Positions 17,678-26,585 of a stretch of 64,000 nucleotides of DNA are shown here, in pieces; positions within the stretch are counted from its first letter, which is position 1; every line of letters starts with the position of its first letter. The notes beneath the pieces were generated by a model. It saw only the letters and a program-made list of their open reading frames with translations. It was not told the origin of the DNA and searched no databases. The position numbers and the translations under genes were made by a program. The stretch spans positions 434,001-498,000 of the forward strand of contig JAWKNO010000002.1 of NCBI GenBank assembly GCA_041391665.1. The letters are read 5' to 3'. Origin of the DNA: Bacteroidia bacterium. Lineage in GTDB: Bacteria; Bacteroidota; Bacteroidia; J057.

Positions 17678-18403
17678 ATGAAGTCTCATAAAATTATTAC
17701 CCTCGCACTCTCCTTCGTTCTCGCCCTGTTTGTGGCGGTACCTGCAATGGCTCAGGACTATGTCGTAAAGCCGAAAGAAGTTAGCCCCAGGAAAATGGGC
17801 AAAATCACCGAAAAAGAGAAAAAAGAACTGGTAAAAGACATTAAGGATCAGCCGGTCAGAGAAGCACGCAAAGAAGGCCGTAGCCTTGAAAAAGATGGAT
17901 ATATGGTATTCCCCGGAAGTATGCCCATGGAAAAGCAACTGGAGCGTATCTGGATGAAGCAGTATCAGGAAAATGCTGACGGATCTGCCAAATACCTGTT
18001 TGCTGATGGAAACGGTGTAGGTAAAACCCAGACTGCTGCCGAAATGCAGGCCATGGAAGCCGCAAAACTTCAGCTCGCCGGTCAGATTTCCAACGAAGTC
18101 AACCAGATCATCGAAGGGAAAATTGCCAACGACCAGATTGATCGTGAAAAAGGCAATTCGTTGACAAAATTTGTTGCCGGAAGTAAAAACTACATCGTGC
18201 AAAATCTCTCCTACGTAAAACCTGCTTTCAAAATCTACCGCAACGTAGGCAAATCAGACATGGAAGTTGCCGTGAAAATGTACTACAGCGTGGAAGAAGC
18301 AATGATTGCAGCAGAAAAAGCACTGGAGATGAAAGTACGCCAGGAGCTCGAAGGCGAAGCTGACGAGTTGATTGAAGAAATCAATACTCTGTTCCGTAAA
18401 TAA
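17678..18403 (+). CDS. LPP20-like exported protein
   Basis: I use the ATG at 17678, giving 241 residues with a classical signal peptide ending AMAQ. The mature N-terminus is rich in Lys/Glu and probably helical. The central part (AAEMQAMEAAKLQLAGQIS) and the following region resemble LPP20 lipoprotein-type domains, in which a helix rich in Ala precedes a small alpha/beta fold. The C-terminus (EEAMIAAEKALEMKVRQEL) is a likely coiled coil. It has no lipobox, so it is predicted to be soluble in the periplasm or secreted. It follows the caspase gene by 47 bp filled with heptad repeats. LPP20 is a family guess from pattern only. Confidence 0.7.
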   Translation: MKSHKIITLALSFVLALFVAVPAMAQDYVVKPKEVSPRKMGKITEKEKKELVKDIKDQPVREARKEGRSLEKDGYMVFPGSMPMEKQLERIWMKQYQENADGSAKYLFADGNGVGKTQTAAEMQAMEAAKLQLAGQISNEVNQIIEGKIANDQIDREKGNSLTKFVAGSKNYIVQNLSYVKPAFKIYRNVGKSDMEVAVKMYYSVEEAMIAAEKALEMKVRQELEGEADELIEEINTLFRK

Positions 18404-18411
18404 TATTTTTG
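18404..18411 (+). promoter_or_regulatory. Possible -7 element before DUF4384 gene
   Basis: TATTTTTG directly after the stop codon of the LPP20-like gene matches the Bacteroidota TAnnTTTG -7 class. No convincing -33 element sits at the usual distance. If used, it would give the DUF4384 and transglutaminase-like genes their own promoter with a leader of about 110 nt. Confidence 0.25.
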
Positions 18412-18528
18412 TGAAATAACCTATCTGCCGCAAAAGCTCAAAGTCATGAGGGCCAAACATCTGACAATCTTTATGCTTTTGAGTTTTTGTGGCAATCTTC
18501 GGATCACCCAACACTAACAAATACAGTA

Positions 18529-19431
18529 ATGTGCAGGAATTTACTTGTATGGTCATTATACTTACTAATGGCAGGGACATTGTTTGCCCAAAAAACGCAA
18601 AAATCTACTGGTGAATACCAGCTGAGTCTGACCAATTCAAATTTTTCAGAACAACAAGCCTGCCAGTATTGCATTGAACGAGCGATGGTGGATGCGATTG
18701 AAAAGGCATTTGGAACCGTGATTATTCAGGGGAATACGACCTCTGTACGCAATAAAAATACCGGCGAAACGGTCGAGACCACCCAGATCTTTAATATGAT
18801 TGCGGAGACTTATGTCAATGGCGAATGGGTAAAAACCATTGATGAGGGCTGTGAACGTTTTACCAGCGACAACGGCGAGTTTTGGATCAGCTGCAAGGTG
18901 AAAGGAACGGTACAGCAGTTGGAAAAACCACATATTGACCTGTCCATCAAAGCTTTGGATTGTGAAAATGCAGGTTGTGAAACCTCGCAGTTTAAGGATG
19001 GGGAGTCTTTTTACCTTTACCTCAAAAGCCCGGTAGATGGATATATTACTGTTTATCTCACGGATGCTTATACGGCTCAGCGATTATTCCCCTACCGCAA
19101 TATGCCTTCCAGCCAGATAAATGCCGTACCGATAAAAGCCGATAAGGAATACATCTTGTTTTCCGGCGCCAAAGACCAATTGGGCTTAAAAAGCTATGTG
19201 GATGAGTATGAGCTCTTTGCCAATGAAGAAGTAGATCAGAACCGCATATTTGTTGTTTTCACCAAAGAGCCTATAACCAAACCGGCCTTGTATAAGGGCG
19301 GTAAAAATGAATCGGTCGAAATGCCCATGGAACTGAAATCAGAAAACTTTCACGAATGGCTTGCCAAAAACAAGCAGTACAACAAAGACATGGAAGTCGC
19401 ACGACTCGATATTATGATCCGTAAGGAATAA
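18529..19431 (+). CDS. DUF4384-containing exported protein
   Basis: The ATG at 18529 is preferred over an upstream TTG because it gives a signal peptide ending GTLFAQ. The 300-residue product has an N-terminal region with a Cys pair (QACQYC) and an alpha/beta segment resembling LPP20/FlgT-like domains. It then has a DUF4384-like domain at about residues 140-265 (FYLYLKSPVDGYITVYLTDA, RLFPY, and KEYILFSG). DUF4384 domains commonly accompany caspase-like and other stress- or signal-linked proteins, though their function is not known. The gene ends 9 bp before the transglutaminase-like gene. Confidence 0.75.
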   Translation: MCRNLLVWSLYLLMAGTLFAQKTQKSTGEYQLSLTNSNFSEQQACQYCIERAMVDAIEKAFGTVIIQGNTTSVRNKNTGETVETTQIFNMIAETYVNGEWVKTIDEGCERFTSDNGEFWISCKVKGTVQQLEKPHIDLSIKALDCENAGCETSQFKDGESFYLYLKSPVDGYITVYLTDAYTAQRLFPYRNMPSSQINAVPIKADKEYILFSGAKDQLGLKSYVDEYELFANEEVDQNRIFVVFTKEPITKPALYKGGKNESVEMPMELKSENFHEWLAKNKQYNKDMEVARLDIMIRKE

Positions 19432-19440
19432 ATTTTTACC

Positions 19441-20970
19441 ATGAAAAAGTCAGTCATTATCCTTTGTTTTCTCAGTAGTCTGGTCATTACAGCTACTGCG
19501 CAGGTGCAGACCTGGGAAGAAAAAATGGAAGCTATGCGTCAGCGTGTGCAAATGAAGATGGAAAACCAGCAGCGTAGGGTGGACCTTCAGTTTGCCAATC
19601 AGGTGCGTCGCATGTGGCTCAATATGCAGTTTATCGAAGGAGAAGCTGCGCCGGAAATTCCCGAGCCATCTATTCCGAAGGTGTACGATCCTGCTATCCG
19701 TATTCCCAAAGATCAACAGGAAATGCGGGTCATTCCCGATTTGAATCTGCCTTCTGATGAAGGAATAGCTGCCACACCTGACCTCCGGGTAAATCCGGAG
19801 CCAGAACCTCCTGCATCGCCACCTGACCCGAAGATGGAGGCGGATGTCAATCAAATGGACAGGGAAGTGCGCCTGGCTTATTTCGGTAAACAAATGGCTT
19901 TACACTATGACTCCGGTATGGAGTTTGGTATGCCGGGTACACTTAACACCAACGCCATTGCTGATGAATGGGAAAAATTGGAAAAAACTCCTTACGAATT
20001 TCTTGTATATCAGCTTTCCCGTCAGGCGCGCGACCTGAAACTCAACGACTGGGGGTTTGCCCTTTTGGTAAATGAAATGGCAAAGCAAATCTACCCTAAC
20101 GATAAAAATGCGCGTACCCTGTTTAACTGGTTTATTCTCACCAAAGCCGGCTACATCGCTACAGTCAGCTACGAAAGCAACCAAATGTATCTGATGTTGC
20201 CCTCAAAAAATGTGCTTTATGGCAAAAGTTATCTTCAGGGGAAAGACAATAAACTCTATGCGATAGACCTCGATGGCGGAAACCCCGAATTGCTGCGGGC
20301 AAAAGTTTTTCAGGCGCAACATCCTGAAGCCAAAAAAGTAATGGATTTTCAGCTGAAAAGTGCGCCGCTGTTTACTGGCCAGTCCAGAAAGAAAACCGTA
20401 AACTTTTCTTATGCAGGCAAATCGTACACCGTACCGCTGGAAGTCAATACCCATCTGGTGGATTTTTATGAGACCTATCCTTTTGTAGATCTGGATATCT
20501 ATATGTCTGCTCCGCTTTCAGCACCTGCCCATGCATCGATGGTAGTAGCTTTGCAGGAAATTGTGAAAAACATGCCTGTGCGCCCCGATCAGAACCGGGA
20601 AGCCGAAGGGGTGAATCTGATTCTCCGCTTTGTGCAGACAGCTTTTGCTTACAAGCCTGACAATGAGCAATTTGGGCAGGAACGTTATCTGTTTGGTGAC
20701 GAAACCTTGTATTATCCATATAGTGATTGCGAAGATCGTGCGGTGCTTTTTGCCCACCTGGTAAAAGAAATCATGGGCCTTGAAGTAGTGGGGCTGTTGT
20801 TCCCCGGCCATGCGGCTACGGCGGTGAAGTTCACTTCAGATGTTCCCGGCGACTTTATCCGCTATCAAAACAAAAAATACGTGATCTGCGACCCGACTTA
20901 TATCAATGCAGATTTAGGTATGGTATTGCCCGATGTGGAGGGCCAAAGTGCTAAGATTGTCGCGTTGTAA
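19441..20970 (+). CDS. Exported transglutaminase-like (papain-fold) protein
   Basis: The 509-residue protein has a signal peptide ending TATAQ. An N-terminal charged, probably coiled-coil segment with MRQRVQMKMENQQRRVDLQ and a proline/glutamate-rich linker (about residues 65-140) precede the main domain. Its C-terminal part shows a complete transglutaminase-type triad in the expected order: Cys430 in YSDCEDRA, His457 in FPGHAATAV, and Asp484 in VICDPTY. Such proteins act as proteases, amidases or cross-linkers outside the cytoplasm. It closes the caspase locus; its stop lies only 7 bp from the convergent ada stop. Partner or substrate is unknown. Confidence 0.8.
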   Translation: MKKSVIILCFLSSLVITATAQVQTWEEKMEAMRQRVQMKMENQQRRVDLQFANQVRRMWLNMQFIEGEAAPEIPEPSIPKVYDPAIRIPKDQQEMRVIPDLNLPSDEGIAATPDLRVNPEPEPPASPPDPKMEADVNQMDREVRLAYFGKQMALHYDSGMEFGMPGTLNTNAIADEWEKLEKTPYEFLVYQLSRQARDLKLNDWGFALLVNEMAKQIYPNDKNARTLFNWFILTKAGYIATVSYESNQMYLMLPSKNVLYGKSYLQGKDNKLYAIDLDGGNPELLRAKVFQAQHPEAKKVMDFQLKSAPLFTGQSRKKTVNFSYAGKSYTVPLEVNTHLVDFYETYPFVDLDIYMSAPLSAPAHASMVVALQEIVKNMPVRPDQNREAEGVNLILRFVQTAFAYKPDNEQFGQERYLFGDETLYYPYSDCEDRAVLFAHLVKEIMGLEVVGLLFPGHAATAVKFTSDVPGDFIRYQNKKYVICDPTYINADLGMVLPDVEGQSAKIVAL

Positions 20971-20977
20971 ATCAGCC

Positions 20978-22036
20978 CTATTGGCTTGATCCCATTTGTT
21001 TTTCAAAGTCGAGCAGCCACTTTTTGCGGTGAAGCCCTCCGGCATAGCCTGTAAGGCTTCCATCATTGCCAACTACCCGATGACAGGGAATGATAATGGC
21101 TATCCGGTTCATTCCATTGGCATTGGCAACTGCACGGACTGCGTCTGGTTTTCCGAGGGCTGCTGCCTGCTGTTTATAGCTACGTGTTTTCCCATAGGGA
21201 ATCTGTTGTAATTCATTCCAGACACATTGCTGAAAATCTGTGCCGGGAGTTACCAGGGGAACGGAAAAAGATTTCCGCTTCCCCTCAAAATATTCATCTA
21301 ACTCAATCCGTAGTTTGCCAAAATGAGGATTTTCCCCCTGGATGATGGTCGCATGTAACTTTTTGGCGAGCTGTTTAAACTCTGTCTCCAGCATTTTTCT
21401 TTCGGAAAATTCGAGCAGGCAAATGCCTTCTTTCGTTCCACAGGCAATCATGGTGCCCAAAGGCGTTTCCAGCCTTGTGAGATCAATAACCTGTTTTTCC
21501 TTGCTGTTGGATGGTGATACGCCAAAAATAGATTTGAATGAATCATTAAACCCACTCAGCGACTCATAGCCTGAATCAAATGCAGCGCCTGTTACAGAAG
21601 TTCCGCTTTGTATTTTTTTAAATGCAGAATTGATTCGCAATACCCGCTGATAGGTGTGAAAAGTGATCCCATGGTGTTTGAGAAACCATCTTCTGATCGT
21701 CGCTGGTTCTATACCTCTCTGCCTTAAATCATGTTCTTTCAGCTTAAGAGAAGGTTGGTTGCCGAATTCCTCCAACAGGCTTTGTATATAGGCCGGAGTT
21801 TCACCTGCCTTTTCTAACGGATGACAGACTTTGCAGGGGCGGTAACCTGCGAGCATTGCCGCTTTGGTTGTTTGGAAAAATGTTACATTTTCTCTTTTGG
21901 GTTTCCGGGCAGTGCAGGTAGGCCGGCAAAATATACCGGTTGTTTTTACCGCAGCGAAAAAGGTGCCTTCATAAGCAGAGTCCTTATCTACCAGCGCCTG
22001 ATACATGATTTGTTCTGTCAGCATACTTTTTTTCAT
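20978..22036 (-). CDS. ada: Ada: AraC-type regulator / O6-methylguanine-DNA methyltransferase
   Basis: Starting at the ATG whose codon ends at 22036 gives 352 residues, and places the N-terminal zinc/methyl-acceptor cysteines at 37, 41, 68 and 71 (FCRPTC, RPCKVC), one residue off the E. coli Ada numbering, which supports this start. An AraC-type helix-turn-helix follows (FDSGYESLSGFNDSFKSIFG). The C-terminal methyltransferase domain ends with IIPCHRV, its acceptor Cys318. The protein repairs O6-methylguanine and methyl-phosphotriesters and, once methylated on the N-terminal Cys, activates the adaptive response. It is the last of four closely spaced minus-strand genes. Confidence 0.95.
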   Translation of the reverse strand: MKKSMLTEQIMYQALVDKDSAYEGTFFAAVKTTGIFCRPTCTARKPKRENVTFFQTTKAAMLAGYRPCKVCHPLEKAGETPAYIQSLLEEFGNQPSLKLKEHDLRQRGIEPATIRRWFLKHHGITFHTYQRVLRINSAFKKIQSGTSVTGAAFDSGYESLSGFNDSFKSIFGVSPSNSKEKQVIDLTRLETPLGTMIACGTKEGICLLEFSERKMLETEFKQLAKKLHATIIQGENPHFGKLRIELDEYFEGKRKSFSVPLVTPGTDFQQCVWNELQQIPYGKTRSYKQQAAALGKPDAVRAVANANGMNRIAIIIPCHRVVGNDGSLTGYAGGLHRKKWLLDFEKQMGSSQ

Positions 22037-22089
22037 AAAGGTAGACAGGACCCAAAGGTATGGCAACCGAAAATCAGACAAGCATTTTT

Positions 22090-22356
22090 TTACCCGCACA
22101 TACAGCTAATGGCATCGGAATCATAATCATCAAAAGGCGGGATAAGCGCCAGAATATCTGCTCCGGAAATCGTTTCGCCGCCAATTGTTAGCACGGAGAA
22201 TTCATTGTCCCGGGCAGATATTCTTTTGATAAAAACTTTTTTCCAGACATCAGGCTGATCTTTGAGTTGTAACTCAATCACTACCCGCCGGATGGCGGCG
22301 TATTCGAGGTGATTGATAAAATCAAGGGCCGTATTCAGAATGATTGTTTTATCCAC
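22090..22356 (-). CDS. Small acidic protein, possibly Rof-like
   Basis: This 88-residue frame starts with GTG and fits tightly between MbfA (18 bp) and ada (53 bp) on the same strand. It has no signal peptide. Its pattern, an N-terminal helix (DFINHLEYAAIRRV) followed by short beta strands and a GGETISGADILAL segment, is reminiscent of Rho-binding antiterminator (Rof) Sm-like proteins, but the match is weak. The C-terminus is acidic and ends CMCG. I would treat it as a conserved-looking hypothetical protein; the spacing supports that it is real. Confidence 0.55.
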   Translation of the reverse strand: MDKTIILNTALDFINHLEYAAIRRVVIELQLKDQPDVWKKVFIKRISARDNEFSVLTIGGETISGADILALIPPFDDYDSDAISCMCG

Positions 22357-22374
22357 TAACTGATTTTTACTGAT

Positions 22375-23463
22375 TTACATGAAATACTTGAGTACCAATT
22401 CGCCGATCACATAACCCACTGCGGCAATCCCAAAGCCTACAACAAACATATCGAATCCACTTCGCCAAAAGTTTCGTCCGGTGAAAAAACTTCTGACAGC
22501 ACCTACACCAAAGTGGGCGATCATCGAAATAATAAATGATATAACAATGGCCGGTATGCCTTTCCAGATAAAAAAGGGGAAAATTGGAATCAGGGCGCCA
22601 ATAGCCGTTGCAAGACCGGTTGTCCATGCTTCTTTGAGCGGGCTTATAGAGCTTTCTGAAATCCCCAGTTCTTCTCTGACTTTTTCTTCAAGGGCACGCT
22701 CCGGTTCCTGAATGACCTCATTGGCGAGTTTTACGGCCTGTTCACGCGACATGCCTTTCGCTTCATAAATCAGTGCGAGCTCTTCCGCTTCAATTTCTGG
22801 CATCAGAAGGATCTCACGCGCTTCCATTTCTTTTTCGTAGGCAAAAACTTCCCGCTCGCTTTTTGCTGCGAGGAAACCGGAAGAGCCCATCGAAAGCGCA
22901 TCTGCAATCATTCCTGCCAGCCCTGAAATCAGGATGACATGGTCGGCTGAACTGGCACCGATCACCCCGGCAATAAGTCCAAAATTGGCGGTGAGTCCAT
23001 CATTAAAACCATAAACCACATTGCGAAGCATACCACCGGCATTTACGCTGTGCCAGGGCTCTCCGGCATCTTCTGGGGTTAATTGCCCTGCATGATGCGC
23101 AGAATCCTTGGCCAGATCAAGGGCCAGTTCTTTGGTAGCGCCGGGGTTACTTTTTTGGTAAAGATCCAGATAGATCCTCACCTCTTCTCCTTCCTCCCGG
23201 AGCATGGCATCTTTGAGAAAACCCGGGCCAAACTTTACGGCTGCCCATCGCATAAATTTAGCTTTGAGGGAGGGGAGAATTTGAGGAGCCAGATTTCCAC
23301 TTTCTTCTATCAGTTCCCGCCAGCGGGTAGCATGGCGATCTTCCACCTCGGCCAACTGCTTATAAATCTTGATGGTCTTGGTGTCGGAGGTGAGTTCGGA
23401 TAAGGTTCTGTACAAAAATGCAGCATCTACTTCATCCTGCAAATATTTAATCCACTCTTTCAT
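22375..23463 (-). CDS. MbfA-like ferritin-domain / VIT1-CCC1 iron transporter
   Basis: The 362-residue protein has an N-terminal ferritin-like four-helix region (about residues 1-130) with Glu residues and an E-x-x-H (VEDRHATRW) iron-ligand pattern. This is followed by a VIT1/CCC1 membrane domain with YGFNDGLTANFGLIAG, GMIADALSMGSSGF and three C-terminal helices. This order is that of membrane-bound ferritin A (erythrin-vacuolar iron transport family), which exports iron or manganese across the inner membrane and protects against peroxide. It follows the sialate esterase gene by 15 bp and precedes the small acidic protein. Confidence 0.9.
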   Translation of the reverse strand: MKEWIKYLQDEVDAAFLYRTLSELTSDTKTIKIYKQLAEVEDRHATRWRELIEESGNLAPQILPSLKAKFMRWAAVKFGPGFLKDAMLREEGEEVRIYLDLYQKSNPGATKELALDLAKDSAHHAGQLTPEDAGEPWHSVNAGGMLRNVVYGFNDGLTANFGLIAGVIGASSADHVILISGLAGMIADALSMGSSGFLAAKSEREVFAYEKEMEAREILLMPEIEAEELALIYEAKGMSREQAVKLANEVIQEPERALEEKVREELGISESSISPLKEAWTTGLATAIGALIPIFPFFIWKGIPAIVISFIISMIAHFGVGAVRSFFTGRNFWRSGFDMFVVGFGIAAVGYVIGELVLKYFM

Positions 23464-23478
23464 CTTCTGTATTTGGGT

Positions 23479-24870
23479 TTATTCACTTTGAAAACATGAT
23501 GCAGGAAGTCCTGCATGGTTAAATAAATTGGGTTCTGCGGTATTTGCCCAGGCAAAACGAACAGACACCGGTGTTTTTACTGCTTTGCTCACCACTACGA
23601 CAGTATTTTCTTTGATCTCAGCTTCGGCCGGATGATATACTCCGTCTTCGCCTGCAATTTCAAAATTTGTGGGAGAACCTCCTCTTGCATTCAGGCCTTC
23701 GGCATGGTCAAAGTAAACGGTGATTTTATTTTTTGCAACTGCAAAGCTTCTATAGAGTGGCCCGGAGGCTTCCGCCTGCGAGGTTTTATAGTGATTGGTA
23801 AGCGCCAGCATGGCAAAACGCATCCCAACATCTTTTTTATTTCGGGGGTGAATATCTTCAATATTGCCAATATCACTGGTAACGACCATGCCGGTTTGCG
23901 GTACTTCCAGCGTTTTGCGCTGGGCGTTGCGAATCATTACCCCGCCAAACCCTTCTCCATACTTATACGGTGCGATCTGCGCGAAATAGAAGGGGAAAAT
24001 ATACCCTCTTTCCTCCCGCCAGCTGTTGATCAGCGCCGAAAACATTTTGGTATAGGCATACGCATTTCCCACATTCGACTCTCCCTGATACCAGAGTGCG
24101 CCCGCAATCCTGAAACGGGTCAGAGGAGCGATCATGGCATTATAGCCTCTGCCTGGTTCTACAGGCCCCCATGGCGCGGGTTTTAGCGTTGATGCGGCTT
24201 TTGACAGGAATTCATCCTCTGATATGACTTTTGCCGCCATCCATATTTCTGCCGGGGTTCCTCCCCAGCTTGCGTCTATCAGTCCCACCGGTACTTTTAA
24301 CTCCTTATGAATTTTTTCTCCAAAAAAGTAGCCGATTGCACTGAAGCTTTTCATGGTATGGGGGTTGCAGGAAACCCATTGGCCTTTCAGGTCATCTTGT
24401 GGGGTCAGGGCAGAACGGTGAGGTACCCGGAAGAATCGGATTTGGGGATAATCAGCTGCTGCAATAAAATCTGCGGCTCCATCAATTCCACCCCCGGCAG
24501 TCCATTCCATATTGGATTGTCCGGCGCAAAGCCATACTTCGCCCAGAACCACATTGCGCAGAATGGTTTCGTTATACCCGCTGATTTTCAGATCAAAAGG
24601 TTTTCCTTCTGCCCTGGGGGTAGAGACGACCATTTGCCAGGTGCCCTGATTCGTAGTTTCAGTTACAAGTGCAGAATCCAGCCAGGGCAAAGAGATATGG
24701 ACTTTCTCGCGAGGTTTAGCCCATCCCCAGAATGTAATTTCAGCATTTTGCTGGAGCACCATATCATCTGTAAAAATACCGGGAAGAGAAATATCTGCAT
24801 AGATCCATGTATGGGAAATTGCCATAATGAAAACCAGAAGCAGTCTTTTGTAATAAATTGAAGCGTTCAT
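23479..24870 (-). CDS. Sialate O-acetylesterase
   Basis: The 463-residue exported protein (signal peptide ending IYA) has the SASA/SGNH-type esterase fold. Key motifs are GQSNM with nucleophile Ser119, GGTPAEIWM, WYQGESN, and a C-terminal DIHPRNK that supplies the catalytic Asp/His. It removes acetyl groups from sialic acids or other acylated sugars outside the cytoplasm. It is the first gene of a compact minus-strand group with MbfA, a small protein and Ada; only this gene is carbohydrate-related. It begins after a 322-bp divergent intergenic region, where its promoter must lie. Confidence 0.92.
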   Translation of the reverse strand: MNASIYYKRLLLVFIMAISHTWIYADISLPGIFTDDMVLQQNAEITFWGWAKPREKVHISLPWLDSALVTETTNQGTWQMVVSTPRAEGKPFDLKISGYNETILRNVVLGEVWLCAGQSNMEWTAGGGIDGAADFIAAADYPQIRFFRVPHRSALTPQDDLKGQWVSCNPHTMKSFSAIGYFFGEKIHKELKVPVGLIDASWGGTPAEIWMAAKVISEDEFLSKAASTLKPAPWGPVEPGRGYNAMIAPLTRFRIAGALWYQGESNVGNAYAYTKMFSALINSWREERGYIFPFYFAQIAPYKYGEGFGGVMIRNAQRKTLEVPQTGMVVTSDIGNIEDIHPRNKKDVGMRFAMLALTNHYKTSQAEASGPLYRSFAVAKNKITVYFDHAEGLNARGGSPTNFEIAGEDGVYHPAEAEIKENTVVVVSKAVKTPVSVRFAWANTAEPNLFNHAGLPASCFQSE

Positions 24871-25192
24871 AGGGATTTTCTTTTGTTCTTGTCAACCTGG
24901 CTCAATTCTTATTGTTGGAGAAACGATTCAGTCAGCTCAATATCCAACATTTTTCCTTTTGCGTAATTATACCGGTTATTCTTTTGTCTTACAACCACTT
25001 CATTCACCCCCAAAGCCTTTTTTTTAAATGAATAAGGGCTTTATCCAAATTGAGGGGCAAATATTTTTATTATTTGTAATATTCTTTCCTGGAATTATTC
25101 GCGCAAAATCGCGAGAGCAAACAAGGGGCTGTTTTTCAGTTATTTAATTGGATAAATTTATTCCTGTCAAACAAAACCAAATTGCATTTTAG
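24871..25192. other. Divergent intergenic region, promoters not resolved
   Basis: This AT-rich stretch separates the divergent sialate esterase and TonB_C/TPR genes and should contain both promoters. I see a small inverted repeat (CAAATA at 25058-25063 against TATTTG at 25071-25076) and a CGCG-containing inverted repeat near 25100, but no clean TAnnTTTG element on either strand. No coding frame, tRNA or riboswitch is evident. Confidence 0.5.
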
Positions 25193-26482
25193 ATGAAAGG
25201 CTTGACAGGCATTCTCATCTTGCTCTGGATTACCACCCTATTATTTTCTCAACCTTCTGGAATCTCATCGTCCTATGAACCGGGAGTTCATGAGTTTATG
25301 TATGTTGATCAGGAACCAGAGCCCCTCAATCTGTCTGAAATACAAAGTAAAATTCCGTATCCTGCCAAGGCACTGTGGAGTCATACAGGCGGTAAAATGT
25401 ATTTTCGTGTGTTGGTAAATGAAGATGGGTCCTATGAAAAGCATAAAATCACCCGGTTGATTGATCCTTTGCTGATGGAAGCGGCGGATCCATATATCAG
25501 AAAATTGCGGTTTACCCCTGCCCGAATAGGTAATAGAACGGTGAAATATTGGGTCAATTTGTCCATTGTATTTAATCCCCGCGGGGTCAACGAAAATATT
25601 CAGGAACTGAAACACCCGATGCTGTTTCAACAGACGCTTGCGCATAAAATGCTGAGTAATAACCGGAAAGGCAATAAGTATTTGGAAAAGGGTATCGCCT
25701 GTATGGATGAGAAAAAATATACCGAAGCATTGGCCGCTTTTTCCCGGGGCCTCCGCTATACGCCCCGAAAAAAGAAGAGCTATTCTTTATTGGTATTTAA
25801 TCACTTTTACCGCGGACAGGCGTATGGGAAAATGGGGGACTGGAAACATGCCCATGAAGATTTTACAGAGGCTGTTGGTTATCTGAATACAACCGGAAAA
25901 GTACCTGAAGACCTTCAAAAAATCGGACCGGCAGTTTTTCTCAACCGCGCATTAGCATCGATAAATATGGGTGAGGAGGTTCATGCCATGAATGATTTTT
26001 ATTGGGTGACTCGTATGTACCCTGCAGATTTGTGGGAACAGACGGATGTTTTTGCCGAATATCATTTGGCAAAAGCTGACCTGAAGGTATGTAATGGTGC
26101 GCTTAACCGGATGCGGACCATTGATCCTGACGATCAATTGTTAAAAATTCAGTCGGAGAATTTGTCAATGTATCTTGATGAACCATTTACACAAGGTGTA
26201 CGGGTGTCCGACGCGCCGCCTGTGCCGATATTTTCAGGCAGAACTCAAGATGCATGGACACAGATAAAAATTCAAAACTTTGAGTCTGCTTTTGCCACCG
26301 TTTCCGAAATTATAGAGGAAGATCCTCACAATGCAGAGGCCTATCTGGTAAAGGGGTTGGCGATGGTAGCGATAGGGGCCGACCATGAGGCCTGTCAGGA
26401 GCTCGATCAGGCATTGGTATATGGTCTGTCAGAAGATAAACAGCAACGGGTTTTGTCGCTGATGCAAAGAATTTGTCATTAG
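25193..26482 (+). CDS. Exported TonB_C-domain/TPR protein
   Basis: The 429-residue protein has a signal peptide ending LLFSQ. Residues about 45-125 form a TonB C-terminal-like domain: IPYPAKALWSHTGGKMYFRV, the VNEDGSYEKHKI strand and LRFTPARIGNRTVKYWV are the usual landmarks. After it come TPR-like repeats (about residues 160-270 and 360-425, e.g. YTEALAAFSRGLRYTP and NAEAYLVKGLAMVAIG). Energy-transducing TonB has a membrane anchor and periplasmic spacer before this domain; here neither exists, so it is not a TonB energiser. Protein scaffolding in the envelope is the likely role. It is followed by a palindrome that may terminate transcription. Confidence 0.8.
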   Translation: MKGLTGILILLWITTLLFSQPSGISSSYEPGVHEFMYVDQEPEPLNLSEIQSKIPYPAKALWSHTGGKMYFRVLVNEDGSYEKHKITRLIDPLLMEAADPYIRKLRFTPARIGNRTVKYWVNLSIVFNPRGVNENIQELKHPMLFQQTLAHKMLSNNRKGNKYLEKGIACMDEKKYTEALAAFSRGLRYTPRKKKSYSLLVFNHFYRGQAYGKMGDWKHAHEDFTEAVGYLNTTGKVPEDLQKIGPAVFLNRALASINMGEEVHAMNDFYWVTRMYPADLWEQTDVFAEYHLAKADLKVCNGALNRMRTIDPDDQLLKIQSENLSMYLDEPFTQGVRVSDAPPVPIFSGRTQDAWTQIKIQNFESAFATVSEIIEEDPHNAEAYLVKGLAMVAIGADHEACQELDQALVYGLSEDKQQRVLSLMQRICH

Positions 26483-26490
26483 TATTTTTG
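26483..26490 (+). promoter_or_regulatory. Possible -7 element before dipeptidase gene
   Basis: TATTTTTG abuts the preceding stop codon and fits the Bacteroidota -7 class. It lies upstream of the palindrome at 26512, which would then fall in the leader. No -33 element at the right spacing was found, so this is weak. Confidence 0.2.
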
Positions 26491-26511
26491 CGATTTTGTG
26501 GAATGTGAGGG

Positions 26512-26540
26512 CCTGGTACCTGGTACCAGGTCTTTTCATT
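26512..26540 (+). terminator. Perfect 9-bp palindrome followed by T-rich stretch
   Basis: CCTGGTACC and GGTACCAGG face each other with a single T between (26512-26530), followed by TCTTTTCATT. A GC-containing stem with a T-rich tail between two same-strand genes fits a factor-independent terminator of the TPR gene, although the tail is interrupted. Confidence 0.5.
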
Positions 26541-26585
26541 TTGGTAAAATTATCCTGTAATATTGCAGCATAAAATTCTTGCCCG

